DNA of 64,000 nt. Source: Bradyrhizobium sp. SZCCT0231 (GTDB taxonomy: Bacteria > Pseudomonadota > Alphaproteobacteria > Rhizobiales > Xanthobacteraceae). Within the stretch, counting starts at the first letter, position 1; the number at the start of each line of letters is the position of its first letter. A program made the position numbers and the translations under genes. The notes under the pieces are model-generated. The model had not been told where the DNA came from. It searched no databases and saw nothing but the letters and a program-made list of their open reading frames with translations. Positions 1 to 9,078 of the stretch are shown here, piece after piece. The stretch spans positions 62,001-126,000 of the forward strand of contig NZ_JAFCKP010000017.1 of NCBI RefSeq assembly GCF_018130245.1, written 5' to 3'.

Positions 1-105
1 CCTATCGGCTGGGGAGGCCGGGAATTGCCCGGATGCTGGGCAAACTCAAACCGTGCGAGCCGATACCCGCTTGCTTTCCGGCTCCTTTGGCCCCAAATAG
101 GGACC

Positions 106-202
106 GGGAGATTGGCGGTGGACGAGCCACTCGCCAACCGGGTCAGGTCCGGAAGGAAGCAGCCCTAACGAGGTCCGGATCGGGTCGCTCGTCAGTCTCC
201 TA
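106..202 (+). ncRNA. ffs: Signal recognition particle RNA, small bacterial 4.5S type
   Basis: The conserved SRP domain IV core is readable: a GGTCAGGTCCGGAAGGAAGC stretch at about 141-160, followed by CAGCCCTAACGA. This forms the Ffh-binding hairpin with its GGAA tetraloop. The outer ends GGGAGA (106-111) and TCTCCT (196-201) can pair to close the rod. A T-run at about 206-210 may mark the end. The RNA binds Ffh and directs nascent membrane proteins to FtsY. It lies just upstream of dnaX, a common position in this group. The exact ends are estimated. Confidence 0.93.
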
Positions 203-297
203 CCTGTTTTTCCGAGCGAATTGCGCCGGCGGGCTCCCCGCCAGCGCGCTCCTTTCCGCAAAAGCCGGCCGAGAGAGATTTCATTGCGGATCGACCG

Positions 298-2124
298 ATG
301 ACCGACGCTGGCGCCCCTCCCAATCCTGACAGCGCCGGCCCGGCTGGCAACGCGCCTTACCGGGTTCTGGCGCGCAAATACCGCCCTTCCAGCTTCGATG
401 ATCTAATCGGCCAGGAGGCCGTGGTCCGCACCGTCTCCAATGCGTTCGAGACCGGGCGCATTCCGCAGGCCTGGATCCTCACCGGCGTCCGCGGCGTCGG
501 CAAGACCACCACCGCGCGCATCCTGGCCCGTGCGCTCAACTACGAGATGCCGGACGGCTCGGTGAAGGGGCCGACCATCCACATGCCGACGCTGGGCGTG
601 CATTGCCAGGCGATCATGGAAAGCCGGCACATGGACGTGCTGGAGATGGACGCCGCCTCCCATACCGGCGTCGACGATGTCCGCCAGATCAATGACAGCG
701 TGCGCTATGCCCCCGCCAGCGCCCGCTACAAGGTCTACATCATCGACGAAGTCCACATGCTGTCGACGGCGGCGTTCAACGCCTTCCTGAAGACGCTGGA
801 GGAGCCGCCGGAGCACGCCAAATTCGTGTTCGCGACCACCGAGATCCGCAAGGTTCCGGTCACCGTGCTGTCGCGCTGCCAGCGTTTTGACCTGCGCCGC
901 GTCGAGGCCGACGTGCTGATGAAGCACCTTGCCAACATCGCGGCCAAGGAAAGCGTCGAGATCGAGCCGGAAGCGCTCGGTATCATCGCACGCGCCGCGG
1001 AGGGCTCGGTGCGTGATTCGCTGTCGCTGCTCGACCAGGCGATCGCCCATGCGGCGGGGCAGGTGAAGGCCGATGCGGTCAGGCAGATGCTGGGCCTCGC
1101 CGACCGCACCCGCGTCATCGAGCTCTTCGATTCGCTGGTGCGCGGCGACATCGCGAGCGCCTTCAAGGAGTTCCGCGATCAGTACGATGTCGGCGCCGAT
1201 CCCATCGTCGTGCTCTCGGACCTCGCGGAGTTCGTCAATTTCGTCACCCGCGTGAAGATCGTGCCGGCCACCGCCGACAACGTCGCCTATGGCGAGACCG
1301 AGCGCGTCCGCGCGAAGGATTTCGCCTCGAAAATCTCGATGCGCGTGCTGTCGCGGATGTGGCAGATGCTGCTCAAGGGCATCACCGAGGTGCAGGCCGC
1401 GACGCGCCCTGCGGCCGCGGCTGAAATGGTTCTGGTGCGCATCGCCTATGTCGCCGACCTGCCGACGCCCGACGAAGCCATCAGGATGCTGGAGCAGAAC
1501 GGCGGCGGCTCGCCGGTCGTGAGCGGCGGCAGTGCGGCGCGCAGCAGCGCGCCTTCCGCGCCGGTTGCCTCCGCGGCCCCTGTCCGCATGCCGACATCCT
1601 CGCCGTCCTCGTTCGGCGGCGGCGCGGCCCGGCCGCAGATGGCGGCACCGGTGCCGGATCCGCAAGGTGCAGCGCCGCAGCTGCGCATCACCAGCTTCAC
1701 CCAGCTCGTCGCGCTCGCCGGGCAGAAGCGCGACCTCATGACCAAGGGCGCGCTCGAAGGCGACATGCGCCTCGTCCGTTTCGAGGAGGGCCGGCTGGAA
1801 GTCGCGCTCGAGCCCAACGCCTCCAAGACCATGATCTCGGAGCTTGCGAAGAAATTCGAGCTTTGGACCGGCCGCCGCTGGACCGTGATCGTCTCCAACG
1901 AGCAGGGCCAGCCGACGCTGCGCTCGATGAACCAGGCGGCCAAGCAGGAGCATGCCCGTACCGCGGAAGCCGATCCGCGCGTGCAGGAGGTGCTGTCGCG
2001 TTTCCCCGGCGCCAAGGTCGTCGAGGTCCGCAGGCTTGCCCCCGAGACGCCGGAATCCAATATTAACGCGGACTATGGCAGTGACGATCCGCCGGACGGT
2101 TCCGACGGCGACGACGATCTCTAG
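298..2124 (+). CDS. dnaX: DNA polymerase III subunit gamma/tau
   Basis: The 608-residue clamp-loader ATPase loads the sliding clamp and, through the tau part, ties polymerase cores to the replisome. A Walker A motif GVRGVGKT is at residues 63-70, the Walker B DEVH at 150-153, and the sensor-1 SRC follows in VTVLSRCQRF. Residues about 400-480 form a low-complexity Ala/Ser/Pro linker before the C-terminal tau region. The acidic tail ends in DGDDDL. Most DnaX proteins carry four zinc-binding cysteines after the Walker A helix; here only C103 remains (GVHCQAIM). I saw no A-rich slippery heptamer that would support a programmed frameshift to gamma. It heads the dnaX-ybaB-recR cluster. Confidence 0.97.
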   Translation: MTDAGAPPNPDSAGPAGNAPYRVLARKYRPSSFDDLIGQEAVVRTVSNAFETGRIPQAWILTGVRGVGKTTTARILARALNYEMPDGSVKGPTIHMPTLGVHCQAIMESRHMDVLEMDAASHTGVDDVRQINDSVRYAPASARYKVYIIDEVHMLSTAAFNAFLKTLEEPPEHAKFVFATTEIRKVPVTVLSRCQRFDLRRVEADVLMKHLANIAAKESVEIEPEALGIIARAAEGSVRDSLSLLDQAIAHAAGQVKADAVRQMLGLADRTRVIELFDSLVRGDIASAFKEFRDQYDVGADPIVVLSDLAEFVNFVTRVKIVPATADNVAYGETERVRAKDFASKISMRVLSRMWQMLLKGITEVQAATRPAAAAEMVLVRIAYVADLPTPDEAIRMLEQNGGGSPVVSGGSAARSSAPSAPVASAAPVRMPTSSPSSFGGGAARPQMAAPVPDPQGAAPQLRITSFTQLVALAGQKRDLMTKGALEGDMRLVRFEEGRLEVALEPNASKTMISELAKKFELWTGRRWTVIVSNEQGQPTLRSMNQAAKQEHARTAEADPRVQEVLSRFPGAKVVEVRRLAPETPESNINADYGSDDPPDGSDGDDDL

Positions 2125-2156
2125 AGCCAATTCTTTGTTTCCAAGGACACGCACCC

Positions 2157-2477
2157 ATGGCTGATTTTCTCGGCATGATGAAGCAGGCGGCGCAGCTGCA
2201 ATCCAAGATGCAGGAGATGCAGGACCAGCTCGCCAACGTCGAGGTCGAGGGCATCTCCGGCGGCGGCCTCGTCGCCGTGCGCATGACTGCGAAGATGGAC
2301 GTGAAGGGCATCAAGATCGATCCCTCGCTGATGAAGCCGGAGGAGCGCGAGGTGCTGGAAGACCTGCTCGTCACCGCGCTCAGTGATGCGCGCCGCAAGG
2401 CGGAGACCGCCATGCAGGAGAAGATGCAGGCCCTCACCGGCGGGCTCGGCCTGCCGCCGGGGCTGTTCGGCCAGTAA
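2157..2477 (+). CDS. YbaB/EbfC family nucleoid-associated protein
   Basis: This 106-residue protein has the usual family length and pattern. An N-terminal helix rich in Met and Gln ([19 protein letters not shown]) is followed by the GISGGGLV core and a C-terminal helix ending in the GLPPG motif. Members are dimeric tweezer-shaped DNA-binding proteins coating the nucleoid. The gene lies 32 bases after dnaX and directly before recR, the classic dnaX-ybaB-recR order, so it is probably co-transcribed with both. Confidence 0.95.
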   Translation: MADFLGMMKQAAQLQSKMQEMQDQLANVEVEGISGGGLVAVRMTAKMDVKGIKIDPSLMKPEEREVLEDLLVTALSDARRKAETAMQEKMQALTGGLGLPPGLFGQ

Positions 2478-2478
2478 G

Positions 2479-3081
2479 ATGGGCGCGGTTGCAGGTCCTG
2501 AGATCGAGCGGCTGGTCCAGCTTCTGGCGCGGCTGCCGGGCCTCGGCCCGCGCTCGGCGCGGCGCGCGGCGCTGCACCTGATCAAGAAGCGCGAAGCGCT
2601 GATGATGCCGCTGTCGTCCGCCCTGCAGGTCGCGCTCGACAAGGTCGAGGTATGCAAGACCTGCGGCAACATCGACACGCAAAATCCCTGCACCGTTTGC
2701 ACCGATCCGAAGCGCGACCCCTCCATCATCGTCGTCGTCGCCGACGTCGCCGACCTCTGGGCGCTGGAGCGGGCCAACGCGACCCAGGGGCGTTATCATG
2801 TGCTCGGCGCGACATTGTCGCCGCTCGACGGCGTCGGTCCGCAGGACCTCACCATCGACGCACTTGTCGCGCGTGCCCACGCACCGGAAGTGCACGAGAT
2901 CATCCTGGCGCTGAATGCGACGGTGGACGGCCAGACCACGGCGCATTACATCACCGACCTGCTTCAGGACGCCAATGTGAAGGTGACGCGGCTCGCCCAT
3001 GGCGTGCCTGTCGGCGGCGAGCTTGATTATCTCGATGAAGGTACGCTATCGGCTGCGATGCGGCAGCGTACCCTGTTCTAG
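2479..3081 (+). CDS. recR: Recombination mediator protein RecR
   Basis: The protein is 200 residues when started at the ATG at 2479, one base after the ybaB stop; the frame is open further upstream but that part lies over ybaB. It has an N-terminal helix-hairpin-helix ([20 protein letters not shown]), a C4 zinc finger (CKTCGN...NPCTVC) and a Toprim domain beginning at [16 protein letters not shown]. RecR works with RecO and RecF to load RecA onto gapped DNA. The C-terminal Walker-like end ([16 protein letters not shown]) is intact. Confidence 0.97.
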   Translation: MGAVAGPEIERLVQLLARLPGLGPRSARRAALHLIKKREALMMPLSSALQVALDKVEVCKTCGNIDTQNPCTVCTDPKRDPSIIVVVADVADLWALERANATQGRYHVLGATLSPLDGVGPQDLTIDALVARAHAPEVHEIILALNATVDGQTTAHYITDLLQDANVKVTRLAHGVPVGGELDYLDEGTLSAAMRQRTLF

Positions 3082-3108
3082 CCATCCAGATCTTACGGAA
3101 CGGACGAC

Positions 3109-3543
3109 ATGACGAAACTTTTCGCCACACGCTTGGCTTTGGTCGCGATGATGACGCTGCTGGTGAGCCCGGCCATCTCCGCGCAGCAGGGCGACGAGGC
3201 GCCGCCGCCGTCCAAGCCCGGCAAGCCCATCAACACCGGCGACGTGCTCTCCGGTGAGCTCAACGCGATGAAGGTCCGCGACGTCAAGAACGGCAAGCGC
3301 GTCGCGACCTACCAGATCACCTCCGAGCCGCGCCGGCTGCCGCCGCCGAGCGGGCTCTGCAATCTCGAGACCGGCCCCGAAACCTTTCAGCTCGTCACCT
3401 CCAGCGACGCGCAGGCCACGCAGTTGAAGTCGTTCGTCGGCAAGGAGATCTCGGTCAAGGTCGACGAGATCGCCTGCGCCAGCGATGCCGGCCAGATGAG
3501 CGAGGCCGTGATCACGAAGTGGAGCCTGATCAAGAAGCAGTAG
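3109..3543 (+). CDS. Small exported protein of unknown function
   Basis: The 144-residue product starts with a typical signal peptide: basic TKLFATR, a hydrophobic stretch, then an SPAISA-Q cleavage site near residue 25. The mature part has a proline-rich start, two cysteines (GLCNLE and IACASD) that could form a disulfide, and no domain I recognise. It follows recR by 27 bases on the same strand and may ride on that operon. Its role is not predictable from sequence; a periplasmic location is likely. Confidence 0.75.
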   Translation: MTKLFATRLALVAMMTLLVSPAISAQQGDEAPPPSKPGKPINTGDVLSGELNAMKVRDVKNGKRVATYQITSEPRRLPPPSGLCNLETGPETFQLVTSSDAQATQLKSFVGKEISVKVDEIACASDAGQMSEAVITKWSLIKKQ

Positions 3544-3641
3544 GGGCGATATCGCCGGGCCGGGTGACGAGCACAGCGCCTTGATCTCGGTTGTGCGTCG
3601 AGCATAGTGCAAGCGATTGTGCTGTGAGAGGTCGCTAGGCT

Positions 3642-4016
3642 GTGCGTGGAATAGCCCTTGCCGTCCTGCTGGTCCTTGCCGGCGCGACACCGCCGGTCTC
3701 GGCCGCCCCGGACGCCGCGTCTTATCCGACTGCCGCGGCTGCGCTTGCCTCGCTGCGCGCCAAGCCGGGGGTGAAGACGTCGATTCAATCAGGATGGACC
3801 TTGATCGAGGATGCGGCCACTCTGAGCCTGTGGTCGTTTCCGCCGATGGGACATCCGGCCTATCCGGCAGCCATTCAGCGCCGCGTCGTGCAGGAAGGAA
3901 GCGAGCTCGTCATCCGAATGAACGTCCTGTGCGAAGCGTCCAAGGCCGCTTGCGATGCGCTGGTAGCCGATTTCGAGGTGCTCAACGGACGTGTTCGGAA
4001 AGGGATGCAGCGCTAG
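3642..4016 (+). CDS. Small exported protein of unknown function
   Basis: This reads as 124 residues from a GTG start at 3642. The beginning (RGIALAVLLVLAGATPPVSA) is a signal peptide with an Ala-X-Ala type cut near residue 22. The mature protein has two cysteines (VLCEASKAACDAL) spaced like a disulfide pair and no recognisable catalytic motif. It ends two bases before the convergent ampG stop. The non-ATG start reduces certainty, but the signal peptide supports it. Confidence 0.65.
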   Translation: MRGIALAVLLVLAGATPPVSAAPDAASYPTAAAALASLRAKPGVKTSIQSGWTLIEDAATLSLWSFPPMGHPAYPAAIQRRVVQEGSELVIRMNVLCEASKAACDALVADFEVLNGRVRKGMQR

Positions 4017-4018
4017 GC

Positions 4019-5449
4019 TTACACCCGCGCCGGCTCCAGCGTTTCGAAATGGTCGCGCCTCTGCAAGTACGCCAGCAGCATCAGGCTCGGGATGGCGACG
4101 AGGACGGAGATCGCGAAGAACATCGGCCAGCCCGTCGCTTTCGCCAGATAGCCCGCACCCGACGACAAATAGGTGCGTCCCACGGCGGCGAGCGCCGTCA
4201 GCAGCGCATATTGGGTCGCGGTGTGCAACGGGTTCTGGCACAGCGCGGAGAGATAGGCGACGAAGATCACGGTGCCGATGGCGTTGCAGAAATTGTCGGA
4301 GGTGATCGCGAGGGTCAGTGCCCATTCGTTGACGCCGACCAGCGCAAGCCACGAGAACGACAGGTTGGACATCGCCTGGACGATGCCGCCGATCCACAGG
4401 CTCGTTGCGAGCGAATAGCGCCGAGCCACAAAGCCGCCCACAAAGCCGCCGGCCAAGGTCGCGATGATGCCGATGCCCTTGACGATCACGGCGTAGTCGT
4501 TCCGCGTGAAGCCGATGTCGATGACGAGCGGCACGGTCATGTTGCCGGAGAGCGCGTCGGTGAATTTGAACAGCACGACGAAGGCAAGCGCGGCCAACGC
4601 ATCTTTCCGATCCAGAAAATCGACGAATGCACTGGTCGCGGCTCGCGCAATTCGCGTTTCCATGACGTTGTGAGGGACGATCCGGTGAATGCCGCGAAGC
4701 AGCGCCTTGGCCCATTCCCGCCGGGGATTCGGATGATAGTCGACCAGCGCATCTTCAGCCTGCGCCGATTGTTCAGGCTCGGTCGCGACCAGCGCCGTGA
4801 TCGTCCCAATCAGCACCAGAGCCGCCATCACCACATAGCCCCACATCCAGGCGGCGCCACGAGGGACGATCGCCTCGAAGCCGGTGACGATGAACAGGGC
4901 GCCTGCGGTCGATACCAACATGCCGATGCGATAGGCCGCGACGTAAGCGGCCATGCCGGCGGCCTGCTCGCTTTCGGGCAGGCTCTCGACGCGGAAGGCG
5001 TCGACGACGATGTCCTGCGTCGAGGACATCGTCGCGACCAGCAGCGCACCGAGCGCGACAAGCAGCGGCGAACGTGCCGGATCGGTCAGCGCCAACAGCA
5101 GAATCGCGCCGATCAGCAGCAGCTGCGAAAACACCAGCCACCCGCGGCGACGTCCGAAGGACTGTGTGAAGAACGGCACATGCAGCGCATCGACCAGCGG
5201 CGCCCACAGGAATTTGAGCGTGTATGGCGTTCCAACCAGCGCAAACAGCCCGATCGTTCCGAGATCGACCCCGGCCTCGGCCATCCACACCAGCAGCGTC
5301 GAGCCCGACAGCGCCAGTGGTAGCCCCGAGGAGAAGCCGAGGAACAGCACGATCAGCACCCGCGGCTGCAGGTAAACGGCAAGGCTGTCGCGCCAGGAGG
5401 TCGCGGGAGCGGAAGTCGCGGCGGGGGAGGTCGCGTCGGGTGCGGTCAT
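4019..5449 (-). CDS. ampG: AmpG-type MFS permease (muropeptide transporter family)
   Basis: The 476-residue membrane protein has the AmpG-like opening (FLGFSSGLPLALSGSTLLVWM) and the inner motif MSSTQDIVVDAFRVE in which the conserved Asp pair sits. About 12 hydrophobic segments are visible. AmpG imports GlcNAc-anhydro-muropeptides from the periplasm for cell-wall recycling and thereby influences beta-lactamase induction. No ampC or nagZ is adjacent. A hydrophilic loop near residues 235-265 (EQSAQAEDALVDYHPNPRREW) separates the two halves. The gene is monocistronic, convergent with the preceding small gene. Confidence 0.88.
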   Translation of the reverse strand: MTAPDATSPAATSAPATSWRDSLAVYLQPRVLIVLFLGFSSGLPLALSGSTLLVWMAEAGVDLGTIGLFALVGTPYTLKFLWAPLVDALHVPFFTQSFGRRRGWLVFSQLLLIGAILLLALTDPARSPLLVALGALLVATMSSTQDIVVDAFRVESLPESEQAAGMAAYVAAYRIGMLVSTAGALFIVTGFEAIVPRGAAWMWGYVVMAALVLIGTITALVATEPEQSAQAEDALVDYHPNPRREWAKALLRGIHRIVPHNVMETRIARAATSAFVDFLDRKDALAALAFVVLFKFTDALSGNMTVPLVIDIGFTRNDYAVIVKGIGIIATLAGGFVGGFVARRYSLATSLWIGGIVQAMSNLSFSWLALVGVNEWALTLAITSDNFCNAIGTVIFVAYLSALCQNPLHTATQYALLTALAAVGRTYLSSGAGYLAKATGWPMFFAISVLVAIPSLMLLAYLQRRDHFETLEPARV

Positions 5450-5528
5450 GGGGAGGTGTTAGCAGATTCTGGGGGAAAAGACTCTTGTGTGAGCTCAGTG
5501 GGGCGCATGCTCTCTCCACCCTCTCGAT

Positions 5529-5629
5529 GTCATCGTCCGCGAAGGCGGACGATCCAGTACTCCGCGGCGAATCGGCTCAATCACATGGGCTGCGGAATAC
5601 TGGATGCCCCGCCTTCGCGGGGCATGACA
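5529..5629. repeat. REP-like palindrome, GIY-YIG-flanking copy 1
   Basis: The unit opens with GTCATCGTCCGCGAAGGCGG and closes with CCCGCCTTCGCGGGGCATGAC, containing GATCCAGTA and TACTGGAT as inner inverted arms. A second copy in the same orientation lies at 5972-6071. The whole can fold into a long hairpin. Confidence 0.85.
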
Positions 5630-5648
5630 GTCATGGGGCATGACAGCG

Positions 5649-5951
5649 TCATGGTGGTCCGGCTATCTCGTGATAGAGATCATCCCAGTTCGGGTTATGC
5701 TGCTCGATCAACCGAACCTTCCAGGCCCTGTTCCACTTTTTGAGCCGCTTCTCCCGCTTGATCGCATTCTCGGGATCATCGAACTGCTCGAAATAGACCA
5801 ATCTTGCGACGTCATATTTCTCTGTGAAGCTCTCGATGACCTTCGACTTATGCTCCGCCACGCGGCGAATGAGGTCATTGGTCACGCCAATGTAGAGCGT
5901 GCCTCCAATTTTGCTGGCCAGAATGTAGACGTAGTAATGGCGTGTGCCCAT
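5649..5951 (-). CDS. GIY-YIG nuclease superfamily protein
   Basis: A 100-residue single-domain protein. The motif reads YVYIL...GTLYIGVTNDLIRRVAEHK, with the conserved Tyr pair and the following Arg of the GIY-YIG fold, then ENAIKREKRLKKWNRAWK, the usual short-family ending. Such stand-alone proteins resemble UvrC/homing-endonuclease nuclease domains but their role is largely unknown. The gene is bracketed within about 20 bases on both sides by copies of one palindromic repeat, which suggests the gene plus repeats could have moved as a unit. That is inference. Confidence 0.9.
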   Translation of the reverse strand: MGTRHYYVYILASKIGGTLYIGVTNDLIRRVAEHKSKVIESFTEKYDVARLVYFEQFDDPENAIKREKRLKKWNRAWKVRLIEQHNPNWDDLYHEIAGPP

Positions 5952-5971
5952 CTGCCGCCTCCCACTCCGCC

Positions 5972-6071
5972 GTCATCGTCCGCGAAGGCGGACGATCCAG
6001 TAATCACCAGCGGCTCGGTTCAATCACGATCGCTGCGGCGTACTGGATGCCCCGCCTGCGCGGGGCATGAC
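5972..6071. repeat. REP-like palindrome, GIY-YIG-flanking copy 2
   Basis: It has the same arms as the copy at 5529-5629: GTCATCGTCCGCGAAGGCGG at the left, GCCTGCGCGGGGCATGAC at the right, with GATCCAGTA/TACTGGAT inside. The middle differs slightly. Same orientation as the first copy. Confidence 0.85.
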
Positions 6072-6080
6072 AGTGTGCCC

Positions 6081-7280
6081 CTACTCCCCCGCCTGAAGCT
6101 TCCTTGGGAACAACTCGCCCGCGCCCGTTGCCACCAGCCGCGGGCCTTCCGGCGCATCGCTCTTGCTGAAGTCCAGCTCCTCTATCCGTCCCGCGCGCTT
6201 TTCGATCTTGTCGGCGGAGATCAGCACCTGGCGGACGTCCTCGTTCACGTCGGCAAAATGCTTCTGCAGTTTCAGCACGCGGTCGCGCAGGCGGCCGAGA
6301 TCGTCGCCGAGCCTGATCACTTCGGTGCGGATCTGGTCGGCGGCATCGCGCATGCGCGCGTCCTTCATGATCTGCTGCATCACCTGGATCGCCAGCATCA
6401 AGAGTGACGGCGACACCAGCACGACGCGAGCGCGATAGGCCTTCTGGATCACGTCGTCGAAGCCGTCATGGATCTCGGCGTAGACCGATTCCGACGGCAC
6501 GAACATCAATGCCATCTCCTGGGTCTCGCCGGCGACGAGGTATTTTTCGGCGATGTCGCTGACATGCTTCATCACGTCGCCGCGCAGCCGCTGCGTGGCC
6601 ACGCGCCGCTCCTCGTCGCTGCGGGCGTCGTGCAGCGCGGTCATCGCCTCCAGCGGAAATTTGGCGTCGATGCAGAGCGGGCGCTGGTCGGGCAGGAACA
6701 CGACGCAGTCCGGGCGCTTGCCGGTCGAGAGCGTGAACTGGAACTCGTAGGACCCCTTCGGCAGCCCATCCTGGACGATCGCCTCCATCCGCGCCTGACC
6801 GAAGGCGCCGCGCGACTGCTTGTTGGCGAGCACGTCGCGCAAGGTGGTCACCTGGGTGGTGAGGTCGGTGAGGTTCTTGTGCGCGCTGTCGATGATGCCG
6901 AGCCGCTCGTGCAGGGCGCGCAGGCTCTCCATGGTGTTGCGGGTCGAATGTTCCATGGACTGGCCGACGCGATGCGTCACCGAATCCAGCCGCTCGTTCA
7001 CCGCGCGCGCCATCTCGGCCTGGCGGCCGGCGAGCGCCTGGGTCATGGCGTCAACCCGGCCCGAGGCCTCGCTCTGGGCGCGAAGCACTTGGGCGAGGCG
7101 CTCCTCGAGCTCGTCGGCCCGGATCGCGTGCGCCATGGCGAGTTCCGCGCCGCGCCGCCCCGAGCGCGCGATCACGACCGCAATCACAACCAGCAGGATG
7201 AGGACGAGGGCGCCGAAGCCGATCAGCGCATCGATGGTGCGCACCGGCCAGTCGCCGAGCATGACAATGATCTCGTTCAT
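6081..7280 (-). CDS. rmuC: DNA recombination protein RmuC homologue
   Basis: The 399-residue protein has one N-terminal membrane segment (LIGFGALVLILLVVIAVVIA), a coiled-coil region (residues about 50-160) and the RmuC nuclease-like core. Core motifs include GQARMEAIVQDGLPKGSYEFQ and RPDCVVFLPDQRPLCIDAKFPLEAM, where the Asp and the DAKFP motif match the PD-(D/E)XK-type centre. RmuC limits inversions at short repeats. A short palindrome lies just downstream. The upstream 170 bases separate it from the divergent def gene. Confidence 0.93.
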   Translation of the reverse strand: MNEIIVMLGDWPVRTIDALIGFGALVLILLVVIAVVIARSGRRGAELAMAHAIRADELEERLAQVLRAQSEASGRVDAMTQALAGRQAEMARAVNERLDSVTHRVGQSMEHSTRNTMESLRALHERLGIIDSAHKNLTDLTTQVTTLRDVLANKQSRGAFGQARMEAIVQDGLPKGSYEFQFTLSTGKRPDCVVFLPDQRPLCIDAKFPLEAMTALHDARSDEERRVATQRLRGDVMKHVSDIAEKYLVAGETQEMALMFVPSESVYAEIHDGFDDVIQKAYRARVVLVSPSLLMLAIQVMQQIMKDARMRDAADQIRTEVIRLGDDLGRLRDRVLKLQKHFADVNEDVRQVLISADKIEKRAGRIEELDFSKSDAPEGPRLVATGAGELFPRKLQAGE

Positions 7281-7451
7281 GCCCGCCCTTCTAGCCGATT
7301 CGCAGCCTGGCGCGAACGAAGAGAGAACGTCGACGGTTAACCGCCCCCTGATATTTACGGTTAACGAAATCTGAAGCTTTATGGTTAGCGGAGGGTTAAC
7401 GGGGTTCCTGGCCGCATTGACCGCATCCGGCGCGCGGCTTAAATCGCGGCC

Positions 7452-7979
7452 ATGGCCCTACGAGAAATCATCATCCTGCCCGACAAGCAGCTGCGCCTGG
7501 TCTCCAAGCCGATCGAGAAGGTCACGCCGGAGATCCGCAAGCTTGCCGACGACATGTTCGAGACCATGTACGACGCGCCCGGCATTGGCCTCGCAGCGAT
7601 CCAGGTCGCGCAGCCCTTGCGTCTCATTACCATGGACCTTGCCAAGCGCGACGAGAGCGGCGAGACCAAGCGTGAGCCGCGCGTCTTCATCAATCCCGAG
7701 ATCCTCGCCTCCTCCGCGGAACTCTCCACTTACGAGGAAGGCTGCCTCTCGATCCCCGAATATTACGAGGAGGTCGAGCGCCCTGCGAAGGTGCGCGTGC
7801 GCTTCACCGATCTCGACGGCAAGGTGCACGAGGAGGACGCCGAAGGCCTCTACGCCACCTGCATCCAGCACGAGATCGACCATCTCAACGGCGTGCTGTT
7901 CGTCGACCATCTGTCGAAGCTCAAGCGCGACCGCGTCATGAAGAAGTTCGAGAAAGCCGCCAAGCGCGCGGCGGAGTGA
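7452..7979 (+). CDS. def: Peptide deformylase
   Basis: The 175-residue enzyme removes the formyl group from the N-terminal Met of new proteins. All three family motifs are intact: GIGLAAIQ at residues 44-51, EGCLS at 96-100 (Cys metal ligand) and HEIDH at 140-144 (two His ligands and catalytic Glu). The length is typical. It precedes fmt, whose product adds the formyl group, with a palindromic repeat in between. The start ATG at 7452 gives the family start [11 protein letters not shown]. Confidence 0.97.
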   Translation: MALREIIILPDKQLRLVSKPIEKVTPEIRKLADDMFETMYDAPGIGLAAIQVAQPLRLITMDLAKRDESGETKREPRVFINPEILASSAELSTYEEGCLSIPEYYEEVERPAKVRVRFTDLDGKVHEEDAEGLYATCIQHEIDHLNGVLFVDHLSKLKRDRVMKKFEKAAKRAAE

Positions 7980-7992
7980 CAATTCTTCCGCC

Positions 7993-8119
7993 GTCATGCC
8001 CGGGCTTGTCCCGCCTGCGCGGCCGAAGCCGCTTCGGCGAGGCGAAGGCCCGGGCATCCACGTTCTTTGCCGCCGCGAGCAGGAAGAACGTGGATGGCCG
8101 GGACAAGCCCGGCCATGAC
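7993..8119. repeat. REP-type palindrome, MAGLVPAIH family
   Basis: It opens GTCATGCCCGGGCTTGTCCC and closes GGACAAGCCCGGCCATGAC. Inner arms are CATCCACGTTCTT and AAGAACGTGGATG. It carries an extra CCGAAGCCGCTTCGGCGAGGC hairpin insert on the left arm. It sits between def and fmt. Confidence 0.88.
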
Positions 8120-8154
8120 GAGTACCTTGCTCGTTTCAAGGATTGTCTCGCCAC

Positions 8155-9078
8155 ATGCCCCTTCGCCTCATCTTCATGGGCACGCCCGACTTCTCCGTGC
8201 CGACGCTGCTCGAGCTGGTCGCGCATGGCCACGACATCGCGGCGGTCTACACCCGCGCGCCGAAGCCGGGCGGGCGGCGCGGCCTGCAATTGCAGCCGAC
8301 CCCGGTCGAGGAAGCCGCGCGAAAACTCGGCATTCCCGTGCTGACGCCGAAGACGCTGAAGACGCCGGAAGCGCTCGACGAGTTTCGTGCGTTCGATGCC
8401 GATGCGGCCGTCGTCGTCGCCTACGGCATGATCCTGCCGCAGGCGATCCTCGATGCGCCAAAACTCGGCTGCTACAATCTGCATGCTTCGCTGCTGCCGC
8501 GCTGGCGCGGCGCCGCCCCCATCAATCGCGCAATCATGGCAGGCGATGCCGAGAGCGGCGTCATGGTGATGAAGATGGATGTCGGCCTCGACACCGGCGA
8601 CGTCGCCATGGCCGAGCGCATCGCGATATCAGACAGCATGACCGCGCTCGACCTGCACGATCGCCTGTCCCGATTGGGTGCCGATCTGATGGTGCGCGCG
8701 ATGGCCGCGCTCGAACGCGGCGGGCTCCAGCTGAAAAAGCAGAGCGAGGACGGCGTCACCTATGCCGCCAAGATCGAGAAGGCCGAGGCGCGGATCGACT
8801 GGACAAAGCCCGCGCGCGCGGTGCTGCGCCACATCCATGGCCTGTCGCCGTTCCCCGGCGCCTGGGCCGAGCTCGAGAATGCGCGCGTCAAGATCCTGCG
8901 CTGCGAGCTGGCGAAAGGCTCGGGCGAGCCGGGCGCGGTGCTCGATGACAAGCTCACGATCGCCTGCGGCGACGGTGCCATCCGCATCATCGAGCTGCAG
9001 CGCGAGGGCAAGGGCCGGATGCAGGCCGCGGACTTTTTGCGCGGCGTGCCGTTGAAGCCGCCGATGCGGCTGGCCTGA
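8155..9078 (+). CDS. fmt: Methionyl-tRNA formyltransferase
   Basis: The 307-residue enzyme transfers a formyl group from 10-formyl-THF to initiator Met-tRNA. I start it at the ATG at 8155 ([16 protein letters not shown]), 12 bases after an AAGGA; a TTG four codons upstream lacks spacing for that site. The formyltransferase signature [18 protein letters not shown] is present, followed by the Asp-containing GLDTGD. A C-terminal OB-like tRNA-binding domain starts around residue 205. Its stop overlaps the truA start by one base. Confidence 0.96.
   Translation: MPLRLIFMGTPDFSVPTLLELVAHGHDIAAVYTRAPKPGGRRGLQLQPTPVEEAARKLGIPVLTPKTLKTPEALDEFRAFDADAAVVVAYGMILPQAILDAPKLGCYNLHASLLPRWRGAAPINRAIMAGDAESGVMVMKMDVGLDTGDVAMAERIAISDSMTALDLHDRLSRLGADLMVRAMAALERGGLQLKKQSEDGVTYAAKIEKAEARIDWTKPARAVLRHIHGLSPFPGAWAELENARVKILRCELAKGSGEPGAVLDDKLTIACGDGAIRIIELQREGKGRMQAADFLRGVPLKPPMRLA

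Noticed and set aside
298-2124. Programmed frameshift in dnaX producing gamma
   Set aside because: I saw no A-rich slippery heptamer in the region between the ATPase and tau parts.
403-2154. Long open frame on the strand opposite dnaX
   Set aside because: Its His/Arg-rich composition is the usual antisense shadow of a high-GC gene; dnaX on the plus strand has clear motifs.
3617-5323. Long plus-strand frame opposite ampG
   Set aside because: Arg/Gln/Asp-rich composition without domains; the minus-strand frame is a clear membrane transporter.
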